Shown: positions 1 through 8,852, counted from the stretch's first letter. The stretch is DNA of 64,000 nucleotides from Alcanivorax sp. (GCF_017794965.1 NZ_CP051240.1:2542001-2606000), one strand, 5' to 3'. Notes: generated by a model not told the origin, from the letters alone. A program made the numbers and translations.

Positions 1-818
1 CCTGCCTCCTCCTGCGGACTCCACAGCCCGGCCATGCTATTAACCGGCGGCCGCATCCATAACGGCTGCCCCCGGAACAGGGCCAGGATACGCTGATAGC
101 TGGTGGTACTGAGATAACGAGCTTCCTCCACCGTGTCCGCAGGAACAGCCGGCACCGCCAGCATGGCATGTGGCTCGTCCAGTTGTTCAGAAGGCTGGAA
201 CTGATCCCGGTATATCCGCAGCGCCTCACGGTAAAGGCGTGGTGCAAAGTGGCCGGCAAAGGCATAAGGCAGCCCCCGCTGCGCCGCCAGTTGTGCGCTG
301 TACAAACTGGAACCCAGCAACCAGATCGGCACCTGGGTGCCCGCCCCCGGAATGGCATTGACCGGATGCGAGGGATCCAGCGGACCCAGCAAACGCTGCA
401 GCTCAGCGACATCCTGGGGAAACTGCTCGGCACCCAACCCTTCCCGTCGCAAGGCCCGCCCGGTCATGGGGTCTGTGCCCGGCGCCCGCCCCAGCCCCAG
501 ATCAATGCGCCCCGGGTACAGGTGCTCCAGTGTCCCGAACTGCTCGGCAATCACCAGCGGCGGATGATTCGGCAACATCACCCCACCGGAGCCCACTCGT
601 AGGGTTTGCGTATTGCCGGCAATATGGCCGATCAAGACCGAAGTAGCGGCACTGCTGATGCCCTGCATATTGTGATGCTCGGCCAGCCAGAAACGTTGAA
701 ACCCCAGGGACTCCGCATGGCGGGCGTAAGTCACACTGTTGGCCAGCGTTTGGCCCACGCTGTCGCCCTCACGCACAGAGGCCAGTTCCAGCAAGGAAAA
801 CGGGACAGGATTGATCAA
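1..818 (-). CDS. LLM-class flavin-dependent oxidoreductase (3-prime truncated)
   Basis: This is a luciferase-like monooxygenase fold protein (bacterial luciferase alpha-type, YhbW-like branch), a cytoplasmic FMN-dependent oxidoreductase of unknown substrate. About 272 residues are visible before the gene runs off the window edge; the family is usually about 330 residues, so the last 50-60 are missing. Family signatures are clear: LGFQRFWLAEHHN near residue 40, SGGVMLPNHPPLVIAEQF near residue 80 and GRIDLGLGRAPGTD just after. The start is a TTG at 818 with GGAG seven bases upstream; no in-frame ATG lies near the expected N-terminus. It is divergent from the serine protease gene that follows. 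Confidence 0.85.
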   Translation of the reverse strand, partial: MINPVPFSLLELASVREGDSVGQTLANSVTYARHAESLGFQRFWLAEHHNMQGISSAATSVLIGHIAGNTQTLRVGSGGVMLPNHPPLVIAEQFGTLEHLYPGRIDLGLGRAPGTDPMTGRALRREGLGAEQFPQDVAELQRLLGPLDPSHPVNAIPGAGTQVPIWLLGSSLYSAQLAAQRGLPYAFAGHFAPRLYREALRIYRDQFQPSEQLDEPHAMLAVPAVPADTVEEARYLSTTSYQRILALFRGQPLWMRPPVNSMAGLWSPQEEA

Positions 819-994
819 AAGGATACTCCAGTTTGAACGCAATTCAGGATCATGATCCTCATGTCATGGGGGCATGTCGAGGCCGTTTCCAGTGCCCGCC
901 GATATCCGGTGGCACAGAACAGCTTTCCCCTCTCTCGCGCCAGCAACGAGAGCTTGATCACACTCCCCCGAATTTAGCCGCAAGTGTAGTCAAT

Positions 995-1029
995 GTCCTA
1001 CATTCATAGGACGGAAGGGCAACTATAAT
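995..1029 (+). promoter_or_regulatory. Inverted repeat and -10 box ahead of the protease gene
   Basis: A perfect inverted repeat, GTCCTA-N6-TAGGAC, spans 995-1012. It lies just upstream of a consensus TATAAT at 1024-1029, 30 bp before the protease ATG. No good -35 hexamer is seen; the repeat covers the place where one would be. This suggests a promoter that needs an activator, or an operator overlapping the -35 region. The binding factor is unknown. Confidence 0.4.
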
Positions 1030-1059
1030 CGCAGCCTTGAACGATTTAACGGGGGAACC

Positions 1060-2871
1060 ATGATTCAACGACTCATCATCACACTCACCTTCCTTCTCGC
1101 CAGCCAGCTGTTGGCCGCTCAGGAGGCTCAACCCAAGATCATTGGCGGTGAAGACGCCAACAGCCAGTGGCACACACTGGTTGCCCTTATACAGAAACCT
1201 CTCAAGGAGCAGGCTGCTGCGGGCGGGGCTCAATACCCGGTCTTCCAGGCGCAGTTCTGCGGCGGCACGCTCTTGTCTGAAAACTGGGTAATGACTGCAG
1301 CGCACTGTGTCGAGTCCGGCACCACCTCAGGCAACCCGGCCAATCTGGAAGTGCTGGTTGGCACCCATTCACTGGCCGGCTCGCCGAACAGCGAGTTGTT
1401 GCTGCAGGTACAGAGCATTCATCGGCACCCCGGCTACAATGCCAGCACCAGTCGCAACGATATTGCCCTGCTGCGCCTGGCTGAACCGGCAAACCCATCG
1501 CTCAGCGACCAGGCGTCGGCCGTCCTCGCCCTGCCCGAGACGGACACCGAGCTGGAAGACGCGGAGTCCTATGATGAGATTCTTACCGCGCTTGGCTGGG
1601 GGGTGGTCAGTTACAACACCCCAGACCGAACGGGACCGATCTATGCTCTAGACCTTCAGGAAGTAAATCTCGACTTTGTTACCAACGAAAACTGCCAAGA
1701 CCTTTACACCGCCAATGCCCCCGGCCAGGACCCGATCTTCAGCACCATGATCTGCGCCAACGAGCCGGAACCCGATGCCGGAGAGGATCCCTTTGGGGAA
1801 GACTCCTGCCAGGCTGACAGCGGCGGCCCCCTTTTCCTCAACGGCTCAGGTCCACGTGACGACAATCCGCAATTCGGGATCACCAGCTTCGGTTATGAAT
1901 GCGGGGACTTCACTCTGCCCGGAGTTTACACCCGTGTTTCCCAGTTCCTGGGCTGGATCGAACAAGTCACCAGCTTCAACGGTATCGAAATGCGCAACCT
2001 GACCATCGGCGACGACGATGGCCAGAACCAGGGTATCAATAACTTCCCGATTACCATTCCCGTGGAGAACACCGGCACCCTCAGCGCCACCGGATTCAGC
2101 CTGACCATCCAGCATTCCAAGGATATCACCCTGTCCGCCAGCCAAGCTGGCCTGGAGTGCGCATCAGCCAGCAGCACCCTTACCGAGTGCACCTACACGG
2201 GGAGCGCTATCGCCGGTGGCAGCACCACCGCGTTGTCTCTTAACGCAGATGACAATGGCGGCCGCAGCACGGGTAGCGAGGCCATGACAGTCACCGTGAC
2301 GCTGGACAAGCACCGCGACTATCACCGCCTTGATGACAGCGGCACAGTTACACTGTACTTCGGCGAACCACTGCTGCAATTCAGCGCTGAAGCTGTCTGC
2401 CTGACGCCGGGGGCGAGTAGTTCACAAATGCGCGTGGAAGCCACGCTGAACAACACCAGCACCCAGATCGATTCCCTGGGCACTCAAGTGAGTGGCACCC
2501 TGCCGGAAACCCTGACACTGGTGGGCAAGGCCTCCCCGGCCTGTGACTTCGACAGCGGCGACGTGGTCTGTGAACTGGGAGAAATTGAGGCTGGCGAAGA
2601 AGGCAGTACCACCATCGGCGTGACCGCCGATCCCGAGACCATGGAAACCCTGACCCTGGCTCTGGGCAATGACAATGGTCTTGCTGTCGGCTCCAGCCTG
2701 TCCGTCGATGTGGAACTGGACTTTACCCGGGAAGATCTTGAGGAATGCCCGGTTATTCCAACCACAACGGCACGCCCCACCACTGGAGGCGGAAGCAGTG
2801 GCGGGGGCGGTGCATTCCAACTCCTCACCCTGCTCCTGCTGGGGTGGACCGGGCTGGCCCGCCGCCGGTAG
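1060..2871 (+). CDS. Secreted trypsin-like serine protease with GlyGly-CTERM tail
   Basis: A peptidase family S1 protein of 603 residues. A signal peptide (about residues 1-20) and short propeptide end in K26|IIGG, the usual activation site. The triad is visible: His82 in TAAHC, Asp134 in NDIALLRL and Ser254 in ADSGGP. Asp248, six residues before the Ser, predicts trypsin-like cleavage after Lys or Arg. A beta-sandwich-like region of about 270 residues with paired cysteines follows. The C-terminus is a Gly/Ser-rich stretch, a hydrophobic helix and RRR: the GlyGly-CTERM signal, which is cut by rhombosortase before surface release or anchoring through type II secretion (compare the Ves proteases of Vibrio cholerae). 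The matching rhombosortase is at 47908-48510. The start has GGGGG upstream. Confidence 0.93.
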   Translation: MIQRLIITLTFLLASQLLAAQEAQPKIIGGEDANSQWHTLVALIQKPLKEQAAAGGAQYPVFQAQFCGGTLLSENWVMTAAHCVESGTTSGNPANLEVLVGTHSLAGSPNSELLLQVQSIHRHPGYNASTSRNDIALLRLAEPANPSLSDQASAVLALPETDTELEDAESYDEILTALGWGVVSYNTPDRTGPIYALDLQEVNLDFVTNENCQDLYTANAPGQDPIFSTMICANEPEPDAGEDPFGEDSCQADSGGPLFLNGSGPRDDNPQFGITSFGYECGDFTLPGVYTRVSQFLGWIEQVTSFNGIEMRNLTIGDDDGQNQGINNFPITIPVENTGTLSATGFSLTIQHSKDITLSASQAGLECASASSTLTECTYTGSAIAGGSTTALSLNADDNGGRSTGSEAMTVTVTLDKHRDYHRLDDSGTVTLYFGEPLLQFSAEAVCLTPGASSSQMRVEATLNNTSTQIDSLGTQVSGTLPETLTLVGKASPACDFDSGDVVCELGEIEAGEEGSTTIGVTADPETMETLTLALGNDNGLAVGSSLSVDVELDFTREDLEECPVIPTTTARPTTGGGSSGGGGAFQLLTLLLLGWTGLARRR

Positions 2872-2995
2872 CACCTTTTATCCCCCTCTCCAGTGACAGC
2901 CGTTGCTGGAGTGGGGGTATCACTGTTGGCCTCACCCTGTCCTTCACGCCGGGTCTGTGTTTCACTCTTCCAGCCATTCCCAACCGACACAACCC

Positions 2996-3805
2996 ATGCC
3001 GACCCTGAAATGCCCCAGCTGTGATATCCCCTTGCAGCTCACCGACACCACCTGGCACTGCGATAACGGCCACCGCTTCGACCGTGCCCGGCGCGGCTAC
3101 ACCAACCTGTTGCTGGCCCAGCATCGCCGTTCCCGTTCTCCCGGTGACGACAAGGCCATGGTACAGGCGCGTACCGCCTTTCTGGATCTGGGACGCTATC
3201 AACCGCTGGCGGACGAGTTACTGAACAAGTTACCCGCCGAACCGGATGGCGACTGGCTGGATCTGGGCTGTGGCGAGGGTTGGTACAGCGAACAGTTCGC
3301 CAGCCAACTTGGTGCGGAGCACGGGGTCGGCGTGGATATTTCCAAGTTCGCCATCGATGCCGCCGCCAAGCGCAACAAGCAAGTGACCTGGCTGGTGGCC
3401 AGCGGCGCCCGCCTGCCCCTGTTTGATGAATGCATGCAACGGGTACTGGTGCTGTTCACCCGCCTGTTCACGGATGATATTGCCCGGGTGCTGAAACCCG
3501 GCGGAGAACTGATCGTCGTTGGTACCGGTGAAAACCACCTGATGCCGCTGCGAGAGGCGCTTTACGAAGACGTGCGTCAGTCAGGCTTCGATGCCGGCAA
3601 GTTCCTTGATGCGCGATTCGAGCTCATCGATAGCGAAGAAGTGCAGTTCGAATGGACGCCGGAAAATGAACAGGAACTGCAAAACCTGCTCACCATGACC
3701 CCCCACCACTGGCGCGCCAAACCGTCTGCCAAGGCTGACATCGGCAAGCTGGCGGGCAAGACCATGCCGGCGCACTTTGTGATTCAGCGATATCGGAAAC
3801 AGTGA
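2996..3805 (+). CDS. rlmA: 23S rRNA (guanine-N1)-methyltransferase RlmA
   Basis: A SAM-dependent methyltransferase of 269 residues that methylates N1 of a guanine in helix 35 of 23S rRNA (G745 in E. coli, or G748 in the RlmAII type). The N-terminal zinc site is visible as C6, C9, C22 and H26, followed by the SAM-binding motif LDLGCGEG near residue 88 and the family C-terminal stretch MTPHHWR. The frame is open for 31 codons upstream, but the zinc-finger-proximal ATG at 2996 gives the normal family N-terminus. The TGA stop is the first TGA of a long heptamer array. It converges on the FAD monooxygenase gene. Confidence 0.9.
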   Translation: MPTLKCPSCDIPLQLTDTTWHCDNGHRFDRARRGYTNLLLAQHRRSRSPGDDKAMVQARTAFLDLGRYQPLADELLNKLPAEPDGDWLDLGCGEGWYSEQFASQLGAEHGVGVDISKFAIDAAAKRNKQVTWLVASGARLPLFDECMQRVLVLFTRLFTDDIARVLKPGGELIVVGTGENHLMPLREALYEDVRQSGFDAGKFLDARFELIDSEEVQFEWTPENEQELQNLLTMTPHHWRAKPSAKADIGKLAGKTMPAHFVIQRYRKQ

Positions 3806-3919
3806 ACAGTGAACAGTGAACAGTGAACAGTGAACAGTGAACAGTGAACAGTGAACAGTGAACAGTGAACAGTGAACAGTGAACAGTGAACAGTGAACAG
3901 TGAACAGTGAACAGTGAAG
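3798..3919 (+). repeat. Heptamer array (GTGAACA), about 17 copies
   Basis: About 17 uninterrupted copies of the 7-mer GTGAACA begin inside the last codons of rlmA, so the gene's TGA stop is part of the array. The period is exactly seven. Because 7 is not a multiple of 3, TGA falls in all three frames every 21 bases on the + strand. The opposite strand is stop-free and gives a spurious repeating peptide frame. Confidence 0.95.
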
Positions 3920-3971
3920 ACTGCCCGAGCAGCATACCCTGTCAAGTATTTTTTCCCTTATCTTTAAAACG

Positions 3972-4012
3972 CAAAAAGGCCGCGCCAAAAGCACGGCCGC
4001 GGCCTCCTTCTT
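3972..4012. terminator. Probable terminator between convergent genes
   Basis: An A-run, a GGCCGCG / CGCGGCC stem and a T/C-rich tail lie between the two convergent genes rlmA and the FAD monooxygenase. The tail on the + strand is CCTTCTT, so it is a weak example; on the - strand the stem is followed by TTTTTGCG. Confidence 0.5.
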
Positions 4013-4041
4013 GGAAGTTACAACGACGCGCTATCGCGCCG

Positions 4042-4076
4042 CTGTTAACTGTTCACTATTCACTGTTAACTTTCTT
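4042..4076 (-). repeat. Inverted heptamer array at the monooxygenase 3-prime end
   Basis: On the - strand this reads AGTTAAC-AGTGAAT-AGTGAAC-AGTTAAC, the same heptamer family as the array at 3798-3919 but inverted. It contains the last four sense codons and the TAG stop of the FAD monooxygenase, so the repeat has entered the coding sequence. Confidence 0.8.
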
Positions 4077-5705
4077 CAAAATCGTATCCAGATACTCCAA
4101 CAGATGATCCGCATTGCTCACCGGCGCCCGGTAAGCCAGATGGCCATCCGGGCGCATTAGCCACAGACGCGGGCCGTGGCCGAAGGCGGCGGCGAAGTGG
4201 CCTTCGTGGTCCTGCCAGATGCGGGTGGTACCTTCACGGGGCACGTCCGCGTGTGGGGTGGCTTGCGCTGCCACCACGGTGAGATGGGCGCGGTCCCGGT
4301 AGTCCTGGCCCAGTCGATCACTGAAGGCATAGAGCACCAGCTTCTCGTTGTGTTCCGGGTTATCGCTTAGCTGCAGAATCAGGTGGTGCACCGGCTTGCG
4401 CAGCAGGTCATGGAGCTGATGCAGGTGACCCGTGCGCACTGACTTGAGGGGCGCATCCGGCAGCCGGTCACCCGGTAGCGGCCCTTCCCGGCGCCAGCCC
4501 AGTTCTGATTCCGGGCCACTGGTGACAATGGGCGAATGGCGATAGTGCACGTCCAGCTGACTGGCCGTACGCAGAATCCGGCTCGACATTTTTCCGCGCC
4601 CACCCGCCAGCTTCAGCAGTGAATCACGGCTGCGACGCAGCAGTGGCAGCTTGACCAGCGAGGCACGGGACAGCATATCCACCCCGTAGATCATCTTTTC
4701 CGCCACCGGGCGGCGCTCCTGCTCGTAGCTGTCCAGCAGTTCGCCACTGCCAAAACCATTCAGGTAGTAACCCAGCTTCCAGCTCAGGTTGAAGGCATCG
4801 GCCAGGCCGGTGTTCATGCCCTGGGCACCCAGCGGGCTTTGCACATGGGCGGCATCGCCGGCCAGATAGACCCGGTTGCGCCGGTAATGCTGTGCCAGAC
4901 GTCGCTGCACGGAAAATTCACTGATCCAGCGTGGGGAGCCCAGATCCGGTTTGTCACCCAGTATCAGCGCCAATCGTTCTTCAAAGATGGAAACATCCAG
5001 CGGTACGTCCGGTGGTGTATCCGTGGCCATGATCAGACGCCATCCGCTGGGCAGCGGAATGGCGATCAGCAACCCTTCTTCCTGCAGGAAACCGTGGGAG
5101 CTGTCATTGCGCCAGGGGCTTTCCCAGTCCACATCCGCAAGCAGAAAATGTTCGCTGTATTCCACCCCGTGGAAACCGATTCCCAACTGCTGACGCACCG
5201 TGGAAGCGACACCGTCTGCCCCCACCATCACATCGCACTGCAGTGTCTGGGTCTCGGTGCCTTGACGAATCCGGGCAGTGACACCGGTCCCATCCTGTGT
5301 GAAATCCAGCAGCTCCACTTCCCGAACCAACTCGCCACCCAGCGCCTTGTAACGCTGGATAAGAGCTTCTTCCACCTCAGACTGGGGGCAGCTGAGCACC
5401 CAGGGATAAGGCGCATCCAGGGAGGTCAGGTCCAGCTCGAACAGGAAGCCATTGTCGCCATACACCGACACGGCCTTGAGCACCCTGGACGCCTTGCGTA
5501 CCGGGCCCAGCACATCCATGGCGGCAAACACTTCCAGACTGCGTGAATGCAGCCCCAGCGCCTTGGACCAGGGCGACGGCGCTGCCAGACGATCAATAAT
5601 GGTGCAGGCAATGCCCTGTCGGCGCAGCCCGATGCCGAGCGTGAGGCCAGTGGGTCCCGCCCCGACGATCAATGCCTGGGGCGTGCTGTTCTCCGTAATG
5701 GCGAT
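4056..5705 (-). CDS. FAD-dependent aromatic hydroxylase-type monooxygenase (non-ATG start)
   Basis: A class A flavoprotein monooxygenase of the PHBH/MhpA/PgaE type, about 549 residues, that would hydroxylate an aromatic or polycyclic substrate with NAD(P)H. The Rossmann motif GAGPTGLTLG opens the protein, the second FAD motif YLAGDAAHVQSPLGAQGMN is mid-protein, and a thioredoxin-like C-terminal domain follows. There is no ATG near the N-terminus. A TTG at 5672 would remove part of the first beta strand. A strong AAGGAG lies 8 bases before an ATC at 5705, which restores a normal N-terminus; an ATT at 5699 is another option. The start is therefore uncertain. The substrate cannot be told. The C-terminal codons lie in a heptamer repeat. 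Divergent from dinB by about 40 bp. Confidence 0.85.
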   Translation of the reverse strand: MAITENSTPQALIVGAGPTGLTLGIGLRRQGIACTIIDRLAAPSPWSKALGLHSRSLEVFAAMDVLGPVRKASRVLKAVSVYGDNGFLFELDLTSLDAPYPWVLSCPQSEVEEALIQRYKALGGELVREVELLDFTQDGTGVTARIRQGTETQTLQCDVMVGADGVASTVRQQLGIGFHGVEYSEHFLLADVDWESPWRNDSSHGFLQEEGLLIAIPLPSGWRLIMATDTPPDVPLDVSIFEERLALILGDKPDLGSPRWISEFSVQRRLAQHYRRNRVYLAGDAAHVQSPLGAQGMNTGLADAFNLSWKLGYYLNGFGSGELLDSYEQERRPVAEKMIYGVDMLSRASLVKLPLLRRSRDSLLKLAGGRGKMSSRILRTASQLDVHYRHSPIVTSGPESELGWRREGPLPGDRLPDAPLKSVRTGHLHQLHDLLRKPVHHLILQLSDNPEHNEKLVLYAFSDRLGQDYRDRAHLTVVAAQATPHADVPREGTTRIWQDHEGHFAAAFGHGPRLWLMRPDGHLAYRAPVSNADHLLEYLDTILKKVNSE

Positions 5706-5749
5706 GGTACAATCTCCTTATCCTGCATTCTGGCCAACAACCGGTGACC

Positions 5750-6853
5750 ATGACCCCGCCTACCCGCAAGATCATTCACGTGGACTGCGACTGCTTCTAT
5801 GCGGCCGTGGAAATCCGTGATGACAAGACCCTGCGCGGCAGGCCGGTGGCAGTGGGCGGCGACCCGCACCGACGGGGCGTCATTGCCACCTGCAATTACC
5901 CGGCGCGGCACTTTGGGGTGCATTCGGCCATGGCCTCTTCCCAGGCATTGCGGTTGTGTCCGGATCTGATCATCGTGCCGCCGAACTTTGATAAATACCG
6001 CAAGGTCTCAGCCCAGATCCACGACATCTTCAAACGTTATACCGCGCTCATCGAGCCGCTGTCACTGGACGAAGCGTATCTGGATGTCTCCCAGAGCGAA
6101 CAGTTTGAGAATAGCGCAACCCGCATTGCCGAGGCGATCCGTAACGAAGTGCGCCAGCAACTGGGTATTACCGTGTCGGCCGGGGTGGCCCCCAACAAGT
6201 TTCTCGCCAAGGTGGCCAGCGACTGGCGCAAGCCCGATGGCCTGTTCGTGATCACTCCCGCCCAGGTGGAAGACTTTGTCGCGACTCTTCCCGTGAAGAA
6301 GATTTCCGGGGTGGGCCGTGTCACCGCCGAAAAGATGGCCGGCCTGAAACTGCATACCTGTGGAGACCTGCAAGGTTTGAGCCGACTGGAACTGGCCCAG
6401 CAATTCGGCAGCTTTGGCGAACGCCTGTATCACCTCAGTCGGGGCGAGGATAACCGGCCAGTGCAGACCGGCCGACGACGCAAGTCCGTGTCCGTTGAAC
6501 GCACCTACGACAAGGATCAGCCCACGCTGAAGGAGTGGCTGCGGGAGCTGGATACCCTGCTGGACAAACTCGAGGAACGGTTTGCCAAACTGGATCAGAA
6601 CTACCTGATCAGCGGCCTCACCGCCAAGGTAAAGTATCAGGATTTCGTCAGCCTGAGCTGCGACAAGGCCGGCACCGACCTGAATCGGGAGCATTTCGAG
6701 GCATTATTCGAGCAACTCTGGGAGCGCCGCCAGGGACCGGCAAGGCTGCTCGGCATCGGCGCCCGGCTGCGGGATATGAAAGCGCCCCAGCAACCGGACC
6801 TGTTTCCGGAGGAGTGGGACAAGGCACTTCGGCAGCGGCGGGGGAAGAGCTGA
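5750..6853 (+). CDS. dinB: DNA polymerase IV
   Basis: A Y-family translesion polymerase of 367 residues. The N-terminal HVDCDCFYAAVE carries the first metal-binding Asp, SLDEAYLDV carries the catalytic Asp-Glu pair near residue 105, and helix-hairpin-helix thumb and little-finger regions follow. A QPDLF pentapeptide near the C-terminus fits the beta-clamp binding motif. Starts at GTG 5744 or ATG 5750 are two codons apart. I see no clear LexA box in the short space shared with the divergent FAD monooxygenase, so SOS control is not supported by the sequence. Confidence 0.95.
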   Translation: MTPPTRKIIHVDCDCFYAAVEIRDDKTLRGRPVAVGGDPHRRGVIATCNYPARHFGVHSAMASSQALRLCPDLIIVPPNFDKYRKVSAQIHDIFKRYTALIEPLSLDEAYLDVSQSEQFENSATRIAEAIRNEVRQQLGITVSAGVAPNKFLAKVASDWRKPDGLFVITPAQVEDFVATLPVKKISGVGRVTAEKMAGLKLHTCGDLQGLSRLELAQQFGSFGERLYHLSRGEDNRPVQTGRRRKSVSVERTYDKDQPTLKEWLRELDTLLDKLEERFAKLDQNYLISGLTAKVKYQDFVSLSCDKAGTDLNREHFEALFEQLWERRQGPARLLGIGARLRDMKAPQQPDLFPEEWDKALRQRRGKS

Positions 6854-6860
6854 AAAGCAG

Positions 6861-6890
6861 TTTAAAGTTGAAAGTTCAAAGTTTAAACGC
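6861..6890 (+). repeat. Heptamer array (AAAGTTN), left arm
   Basis: AAAGTTG-AAAGTTC-AAAGTTT follows the dinB stop and ends in CGCGG. It pairs in inverted orientation with 6984-7016 across a GC-rich stem (GCCCGCGC / GGGCGCGGGC region, 6920-6952). Confidence 0.8.
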
Positions 6891-6983
6891 GGATCAGGCC
6901 AGTGGTGGGTTTTGCCATGCCCTGCCCGCGCTCGCCGGTAAGGGCGCGGGCACAGCGGGCCAGAACGGAAAAACCTGCCTCGC

Positions 6984-7016
6984 GCCTTTTCAACTTTAAA
7001 CTTTTAACTTTCAACT
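6984..7016 (-). repeat. Heptamer array (AAAGTTN), right arm
   Basis: Inverted partner of 6861-6890, directly abutting the stop of the small - strand gene at 7016. The convergent genes dinB and this one thus share one heptamer family. Confidence 0.8.
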
Positions 7017-7231
7017 CAGTGAACCGAGTGCCCCACCCGCTCCAGCAATTCCGGCGGCATCAGGCCATCCATCAATTCCCGCCCGCGCTGTTTCACCGGC
7101 TCCATCTGCTCGTCCAGATAGGCATCCAGGGTAGCGACACAGTGGGTGCAGCGGGTCAAGGTGTCACTGTCGGGATGGTCGGCCAGTGCCTGCACCGCCA
7201 CTTCCAATTCATTGAGATACTTGAGCAACAT
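7016..7231 (-). CDS. Small conserved-looking protein with CxxC, function unknown
   Basis: A 71-residue acidic protein with no signal peptide or membrane segment. It has a TRCTHC motif near residue 28 and is otherwise predicted helical (leucine-rich first 20 residues). The ATG follows AGGGAGCAAACC, a good ribosome binding site. It sits alone between dinB (convergent) and ppnN (divergent). I do not recognise the family; a zinc- or thiol-binding adaptor role would be a guess. Confidence 0.65.
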   Translation of the reverse strand: MLLKYLNELEVAVQALADHPDSDTLTRCTHCVATLDAYLDEQMEPVKQRGRELMDGLMPPELLERVGHSVH

Positions 7232-7375
7232 GGTTTGCTCCCTCGCTTAAGACTACATGCCGTGATCGGCAACCCATCCACAATAAGACACTTTCAAGTC
7301 AGTCTCATGACACAGATCATCATGCACTGAGTATGCCAATGCAGATAGTGGTGTGACGCGAACAGGGAAGTGCCG

Positions 7376-7387
7376 TTCCCGCGGGAA
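7376..7387. promoter_or_regulatory. Perfect 12-bp palindrome upstream of ppnN
   Basis: TTCCCGCGGGAA is a perfect palindrome about 95 bp before the ppnN ATG in the divergent intergenic region. It may be an operator; no promoter hexamers could be assigned with confidence. Confidence 0.25.
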
Positions 7388-7482
7388 TGTAAAAAAGCCG
7401 GCAGCCACCCCCTACTTTTCTTCACAAGCGTCCCTCTGGCCTTTCAGTTACTCTACCCACTGTTTGCGAGGAAAAGCCCTTT

Positions 7483-8850
7483 ATGACCAAGACAGTAACG
7501 ACGATTGTGGCCCCGGAAGGCAGCCTTGAGGTGCTCAGCCAGCATGAGGTAGAACGCCTGCGGGACACCTCAGGCAGCGGTCTGCATGACCTGTTGCGCC
7601 GCTGCGCCCTGGCCGTACTTAATTCCGGCACCCCCACCGATGACAGCCGCGAAGTGCTGGAAACCTACAAGGATTTCGATATCGAGGTCATCCAGGAGGA
7701 CCGCGGCCTGCGGCTGAAGCTGGAAAATGCCCCGGCCGGCGCCTTTGTGGACGGGCGCATGATTCGCGGTATCCGCGAGCATCTGTCGGCAGTGCTGCGG
7801 GACATTGTCTACGTCTCCAACGAGATCCAGAACAACGACAGCTTTGATCTGAACAACAGCCAGGGCATCACCAACGCGGTGTTCCACATCCTGCGCAACG
7901 CCGGGGCGCTGAAATCCGGCTATTCGCCGAACATGGTGGTGTGCTGGGGCGGGCACAGCATTTCCCGTGAAGAGTACGATTACAGCAAGAGCGTGGGCTA
8001 CCAGCTGGGCCTGCGCCACAAGGATATCTGCACCGGCTGCGGCCCCGGTGCCATGAAAGGCCCCATGAAAGGTGCCCATGTGGCCCACGCCAAGCAGCGC
8101 TTTGACGGCGGCCGCTATCTGGGGATCTCGGAACCGGGCATCATCGCCGCCGAAGCCCCCAATCCCATCGTCAATGAGCTGGTGATCATGCCGGACATCG
8201 AAAAGCGGCTGGAAGCCTTTCTGCGCGTGGGCCATGGCATCATTGTCTTTCCCGGCGGCGTGGGCACCACGGAGGAAATTCTTTACCTGCTGGGTGTACT
8301 GATGCACCCGAATAATGCGGACATGCCGCTCCCGGTGGTGTTCACCGGCCCGGCCAGCAGCGCCCCCTACTTCGAGCAGGTGGATGCCTTCATCCGCTCC
8401 ACACTGGGCCCCCAGGCGGCCAACCGTTACCAAATCATCATTGATGATCCGGTGGCAGTGGCCATGGCCATGTGTCACGGCATCGACCGCCTGACCCTGT
8501 TCCGCCGCGACAACGATGACGCCTTCTACTTCAACTGGCGCCTGACCGTGCCGCTGGAATTCCAGCAACCCTTCAACCCCACCCACGACGCCATGGCGGG
8601 GCTCAATCTGGGACTGGAACAACCGGTACACGAACTGGCCGCCAACCTGCGCCGGGCATTCTCCGGCATCGTGGCGGGCAACGTGAAGGAACAGGGGATC
8701 CGCGCCATCGAGGAACATGGCCCGTACCAACTGCATGCACCCGGTGAACTCATGCGTCAGCTGGACAGTCTGCTCAAGGCCTTCGTCACCCAGCACCGCA
8801 TGAAACTGCCGGGCTCGAATTACCAGCCGTGCTACGAGCTGGTGGGGTGA
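7483..8850 (+). CDS. ppnN: Pyrimidine/purine nucleotide 5'-monophosphate nucleosidase PpnN
   Basis: A YgdH/PpnN-type LOG family enzyme of 455 residues, the same length as E. coli PpnN, which hydrolyses nucleotide monophosphates to a base and ribose 5-phosphate and is controlled by (p)ppGpp in E. coli. An N-terminal regulatory domain (about residues 1-140) precedes the Rossmann-like lysine-decarboxylase-fold domain. The signature PGGVGTTEE near residue 260 is intact, as is the nucleotide-loop region with CTGCGPGAMKGPMKGAH. The start follows GAGGAAAAG. It is monocistronic, with heptamers directly after the stop. Confidence 0.93.
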   Translation: MTKTVTTIVAPEGSLEVLSQHEVERLRDTSGSGLHDLLRRCALAVLNSGTPTDDSREVLETYKDFDIEVIQEDRGLRLKLENAPAGAFVDGRMIRGIREHLSAVLRDIVYVSNEIQNNDSFDLNNSQGITNAVFHILRNAGALKSGYSPNMVVCWGGHSISREEYDYSKSVGYQLGLRHKDICTGCGPGAMKGPMKGAHVAHAKQRFDGGRYLGISEPGIIAAEAPNPIVNELVIMPDIEKRLEAFLRVGHGIIVFPGGVGTTEEILYLLGVLMHPNNADMPLPVVFTGPASSAPYFEQVDAFIRSTLGPQAANRYQIIIDDPVAVAMAMCHGIDRLTLFRRDNDDAFYFNWRLTVPLEFQQPFNPTHDAMAGLNLGLEQPVHELAANLRRAFSGIVAGNVKEQGIRAIEEHGPYQLHAPGELMRQLDSLLKAFVTQHRMKLPGSNYQPCYELVG

Positions 8851-8852
8851 AA

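Noticed and set aside
3690..3994. Repeating SLFTVHC peptide frame on the - strand
   Set aside because: It is the stop-free complement of the GTGAACA array; seven-residue periodicity comes from the 7-bp repeat. No start site or family.
5701..5749. LexA (SOS) box at dinB
   Set aside because: No CTGT-N8-ACAG pattern in the short divergent region.
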